Shown: piece after piece, positions 11,743-14,440 of the stretch
Position numbering within the stretch: the stretch's first letter is position 1
Layout: each line of letters begins with the position of its first letter
Source of the DNA: an uncultured Hungatella sp.
GTDB taxonomy: Bacteria > Bacillota > Clostridia > Lachnospirales > Lachnospiraceae
Direction: 5' to 3'
Length of the DNA stretch: 14,440 nt
Assembly: GCA_910585645.1 (NCBI GenBank)
Contig: CAJUFP010000113.1
Location: forward strand, 1 to 14,440
Position numbers and translations under genes: made by a program
The notes under the pieces: generated by a model
The model's database searches: none
What the model was told of the DNA's origin: nothing
Seen by the model: only the letters and a program-made list of their open reading frames with translations

Positions 11743-14127
11743 ATGGATAAATACGAGATGCTTAATCCCATGCAGAGGGAGGCTGTTTTCTGCACCGAGG
11801 GACCTCTTTTGGTGCTGGCAGGGGCCGGGTCGGGCAAGACCAGGGTGCTGACTCACAGGATCGCCTATCTGATCGAGGAGAAGCAGGTGAAGCCGTGGAA
11901 CATTATGGCCATCACATTTACCAACAAGGCGGCCGGGGAAATGCGGGAGAGGGTGGACCGGCAGGTGGAGTTTGGGGCGGACAGCGTGTGGGTCAGCACC
12001 TTCCATTCCACCTGCGTCAGGATCCTTCGGAGGCACATCGACTTTCTGGAGTTTGAGACCAACTTCAGCATCTATGACACGGACGACCAGAAGACAGCCA
12101 TGAAGCAGGTGTACAAAGCCATGGATGTGGACCGGAGGATGTACAAGGAGCGGGTAGTGATGTCGGAGATCTCCAGAGCCAAGGACCAGCTGATCACGCC
12201 GGCGGAGTACATGAGGCTGGCGTCGGGAAGCGTGTACGACGAGACCGTGGCAAAGATCTATGAGGAGTACCAGAAGTTTTTAAAGCGCAACAATGCCCTG
12301 GATTTTGACGACCTGATCGTGAAGACCGTGGAGCTTTTTCGGGGCCAGCCCCAGGTGCTGGACTATTACCAGGAGCGGTTTCGCTACATCATGATCGACG
12401 AGTACCAGGATACCAACAAGGCCCAGTTTGAGCTGGTGCGGCTGCTGGCGGATAAGTATAAGAATCTCTGCGTGGTTGGCGATGACGACCAGTCTATTTA
12501 CAAGTTTCGGGGGGCGGATATCCGGAATATCTTAAATTTTGAGGATTCATTCCCAGGGGCAAGGATCATTAAACTGGAGCAGAATTATCGGTCCACCCAG
12601 AATATCCTGGACGGGGCCAATGGGGTGATCAAAAATAACCGGGGGCGGAAGGACAAGACCTTGTGGACAGCCAATGACCGGGGAGAACGTCTGGGATACC
12701 GGCAGTTTGACCAGGCAGGGGACGAGGCGGAGTTTATCCTGCGCAATATCCTGTCCAAGGGCTATGCCTATGAGGACTGCGCGGTGCTCTACAGGACCAA
12801 CGCCCAGTCCAGGGTGTTGGAGGAGCAGTGCATCCGGTTCAATGTTCCCTACCGGCTGGTGGGCGGGGTAAATTTTTACCAGAGGAAAGAGATCAAGGAC
12901 ATTTTGTGTTATCTGAAGACCATTTCCAACGGGAAAGACGACCTGGCGGTGAATCGTATCGTCAATGTGCCAAAGCGGGGGATCGGGGCGGCGTCTATGG
13001 GAAAGGTGACGGTTTTCGCCTCTGCCAACAGCTACAGTCTCTATGACGCCATGTGCCGGGCCAGAGTGATTCCGGGGCTTGGCAAGGCGGCGGAGAAGAT
13101 CGGCCGGTTTACGGACCTGATCGAGGACTTTCGGAGGAGACGAAAGGGGGAGGGGTATTCCCTGAAACAGCTTATAGAGGATATTCTCACCGACACCGGG
13201 TACAAGGCGGAGCTGGAGACCGAGGGCGACGTGGAGGCGGAGAGCCGTCTGGAAAATATCAATGAGCTGATCAACAAGGCGGTCACCTACTGGCAGGAAG
13301 CAGAGAATCCTACGCTGGAGGAGTTTTTGGAGGAGGTTTCTTTGGTGGCTGACGTGGACGCCCTGGACCAGTCGGAGCGGAAGCTGACTCTTATGACCCT
13401 TCACAGCGCCAAGGGACTGGAGTTTGAACATGTTTACTTAAGCGGCATGGAGGAGGGGCTGTTTCCCAGCTATATGTCCATCATGTCCGGCGAGGAGGGG
13501 GACATGGAGGAGGAGCGCCGTCTGTGCTATGTGGGCATGACCCGGGCGAAAAAGACTCTTATGCTCACAGGGGCCAGGGCGCGTATGATCAACGGGGAGA
13601 CCCGCTACAGCCGCGCCAGCCGGTTTGTGGAGGAGATCCCGGATGAGCTTCTGGGGAGGATGAAGAGAGGTGCCGGAGGCTGGTCTGGGGAGCAGGGCCT
13701 GGATGAAGGCGGGCAGGAGGACGGACGTTTCCGGAATGAGGCGGGGAGCGGAAGGGAGCAAGGATCCGGGAAACCCTATGCCGCGGCAGATGGGGGAGTG
13801 GGAGGTCCGGGCGCGGGAGGCAGGACGAGAGGCGGCCGGGGACTTGGCAGGGCAAGTGGAGGCAACAGCTTTCAGCCGGGATTTAACCCCTACGCGTCAC
13901 AGAGCGGGCCCAAAAGTTCGCCGGGATTCGGGAAGAGTTTCTCCGTGGAAAAGGCGAAATCTTTGGATTACGAGGTGGGCGACCGGGTGGTCAGCGTAAA
14001 ATTCGGGGCCGGGGTCGTGGAAACTATCAAGGACGGGGCCAAGGATTTTGAGGTGACGGTGAATTTTGACAAGGTGGGGGTTAAGAAGATGTTTGCTTCG
14101 TTTGCGCGGTTGGTGAAGGAGGAGTGA
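11743..14127 (+). CDS. pcrA: ATP-dependent DNA helicase PcrA/UvrD
   Basis: This is a 794-residue superfamily 1A 3'-5' helicase acting in nucleotide excision repair, rolling-circle plasmid replication and removal of RecA filaments. Motifs in order: Q-motif region LNPMQREAV (7-15), Walker A AGAGSGKT (26-33), motif II DEYQDT (219-224), GDDDQSIYKFRGAD, QNYRST (about 280), TLHSAKGLEFE (about 552-562) and YVGMTRAKK (about 596-604). A Gly-rich low-complexity linker (about 640-735) leads to a Tudor-like C-terminal domain, DYEVGDRVVSVKFGAGVV (from about 742), which binds RNA polymerase in B. subtilis PcrA. ATG 11743 gives the usual MDKYEMLNPMQREAV start but has AGGAG only one base ahead. TTG 11701 or ATG 11758 are alternatives. 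Confidence 0.95.
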   Translation: MDKYEMLNPMQREAVFCTEGPLLVLAGAGSGKTRVLTHRIAYLIEEKQVKPWNIMAITFTNKAAGEMRERVDRQVEFGADSVWVSTFHSTCVRILRRHIDFLEFETNFSIYDTDDQKTAMKQVYKAMDVDRRMYKERVVMSEISRAKDQLITPAEYMRLASGSVYDETVAKIYEEYQKFLKRNNALDFDDLIVKTVELFRGQPQVLDYYQERFRYIMIDEYQDTNKAQFELVRLLADKYKNLCVVGDDDQSIYKFRGADIRNILNFEDSFPGARIIKLEQNYRSTQNILDGANGVIKNNRGRKDKTLWTANDRGERLGYRQFDQAGDEAEFILRNILSKGYAYEDCAVLYRTNAQSRVLEEQCIRFNVPYRLVGGVNFYQRKEIKDILCYLKTISNGKDDLAVNRIVNVPKRGIGAASMGKVTVFASANSYSLYDAMCRARVIPGLGKAAEKIGRFTDLIEDFRRRRKGEGYSLKQLIEDILTDTGYKAELETEGDVEAESRLENINELINKAVTYWQEAENPTLEEFLEEVSLVADVDALDQSERKLTLMTLHSAKGLEFEHVYLSGMEEGLFPSYMSIMSGEEGDMEEERRLCYVGMTRAKKTLMLTGARARMINGETRYSRASRFVEEIPDELLGRMKRGAGGWSGEQGLDEGGQEDGRFRNEAGSGREQGSGKPYAAADGGVGGPGAGGRTRGGRGLGRASGGNSFQPGFNPYASQSGPKSSPGFGKSFSVEKAKSLDYEVGDRVVSVKFGAGVVETIKDGAKDFEVTVNFDKVGVKKMFASFARLVKEE

Positions 14128-14272
14128 GGGGGAGTGGCATGGGCCCTTGGGGGAGGTAGTGGTATAGCCGGAAGGCGTAGAGAGACTTAGGGATTTGCTG
14201 TCAGGGTTTAGAAATGGAACACGCTTCGAAGGGGCAAAAAATGGAGGGTTCCTTGGGATGGGGGCAGGTCAG

Positions 14273-14315
14273 CATTATGACTTGGATAAATTGGAACTTT
14301 GGTTTCGTCATAATG
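14273..14315. promoter_or_regulatory. Perfect 9-base inverted repeat upstream of repeat copy 2
   Basis: CATTATGAC (14273-14281) and GTCATAATG (14307-14315) are exact reverse complements separated by 25 AT-rich bases. TATAAT follows at 14319-14324 without a clear -35. The spacing suits either a two-half-site operator or a cruciform beside the palindromic element. The rest of the 14128-14322 gap shows no gene and no clear pcrA terminator. Confidence 0.35.
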
Positions 14316-14322
14316 ATATATA

Positions 14323-14440
14323 ATTGAGTGAGCAAAGGCGGAGTTAGTCGTGGAGCCAGGGAGGGAAGGGAGGCTGTGTGCCGTTCGGGTTCAGATATGC
14401 CAAGCATTCCGATGAGCCCTTAAAGCGGGAACCACTCGGG
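14323..14440. repeat. Long palindromic intergenic repeat, copy 2 (cut by window end)
   Basis: The copy starts ATTGAGTGAGCA, as copy 1 does. Its left arm is nearly identical to the reverse complement of the right arm of copy 1, including CCAGGGAGGGAAGGGAGG and the following CTGTGTGCCGTTCGGG. The 34-base apex (14386-14419) is identical to 7443-7476. After the apex the sequence diverges from the expected right arm. The copy may therefore be a variant or a half element, and the window ends before this can be settled. Confidence 0.75.

Noticed and set aside
12547..13431. 294-codon minus-strand open frame opposite pcrA
   Set aside because: It is the complement of a conserved helicase sequence with full motifs. 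It has no start signal or recognisable domain.
13670..13999. Alternative + frame in the pcrA linker region
   Set aside because: It is a product of the Gly-rich low-complexity linker. The pcrA frame continues through to a recognisable C-terminal Tudor-like domain.

Overview
The window reads as a low-GC-phylum gut anaerobe of the Lachnospiraceae type (Clostridium/Enterocloster/Hungatella-like). This rests on purine-rich GGAGG ribosome-binding sites, ATG/GTG/TTG starts, and a gene set typical of these Firmicutes: DUF1538 permease with P-II partner, a MerR-methyltransferase fusion, a stand-alone TSCPD protein and PcrA. The genus is inference. All intact genes are on the + strand.

Region 1 (1-3800) is an accessory island with visibly more A/T, especially at third codon positions, than the rest. 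It opens with the last 53 bases of a group II intron (half of domain V and all of domain VI, with the bulged branch-point A). A junction follows in which the 3' tail of an unidentified minus-strand gene abuts a 5'-truncated pglZ. Behind pglZ lies a compact operon: a 67-aa cysteine-rich putative zinc protein, a short BrxL AAA+ ATPase without a Lon protease domain, and a cysteine desulfurase. This looks like the 3' end of a type 4 BREX phage-defence locus. Type 4 BREX carries the PAPS-reductase-like BrxP in place of a DNA methylase, so a cysteine desulfurase would supply sulfur for phosphorothioate-type DNA modification. The damaged pglZ suggests the locus is decaying or rearranged.

Region 2 (3961-7372) is a tightly coupled operon: an internally duplicated DUF1538 membrane protein, a tandem P-II-like regulator, and a MerR-type DNA-binding domain fused to a SAM-dependent methyltransferase. 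Start and stop codons are adjacent or overlapping. A 169-bp imperfect palindrome follows, and a second copy is cut by the window end at 14440.

Region 3 (7545-10643) is a dTDP-sugar cluster, rfbA-rfbB-rfbD, without rfbC. Its promoter has consensus -35 and -10 boxes 19 bp apart and a dyad in the spacer, the architecture of a MerR-family target.

Region 4 (10644-14440) holds a decayed N-terminal fragment of an AAA/OLD-like ATPase, then ridA and a TSCPD gene ending at a strong intrinsic terminator, then pcrA, and finally the second copy of the palindromic repeat.
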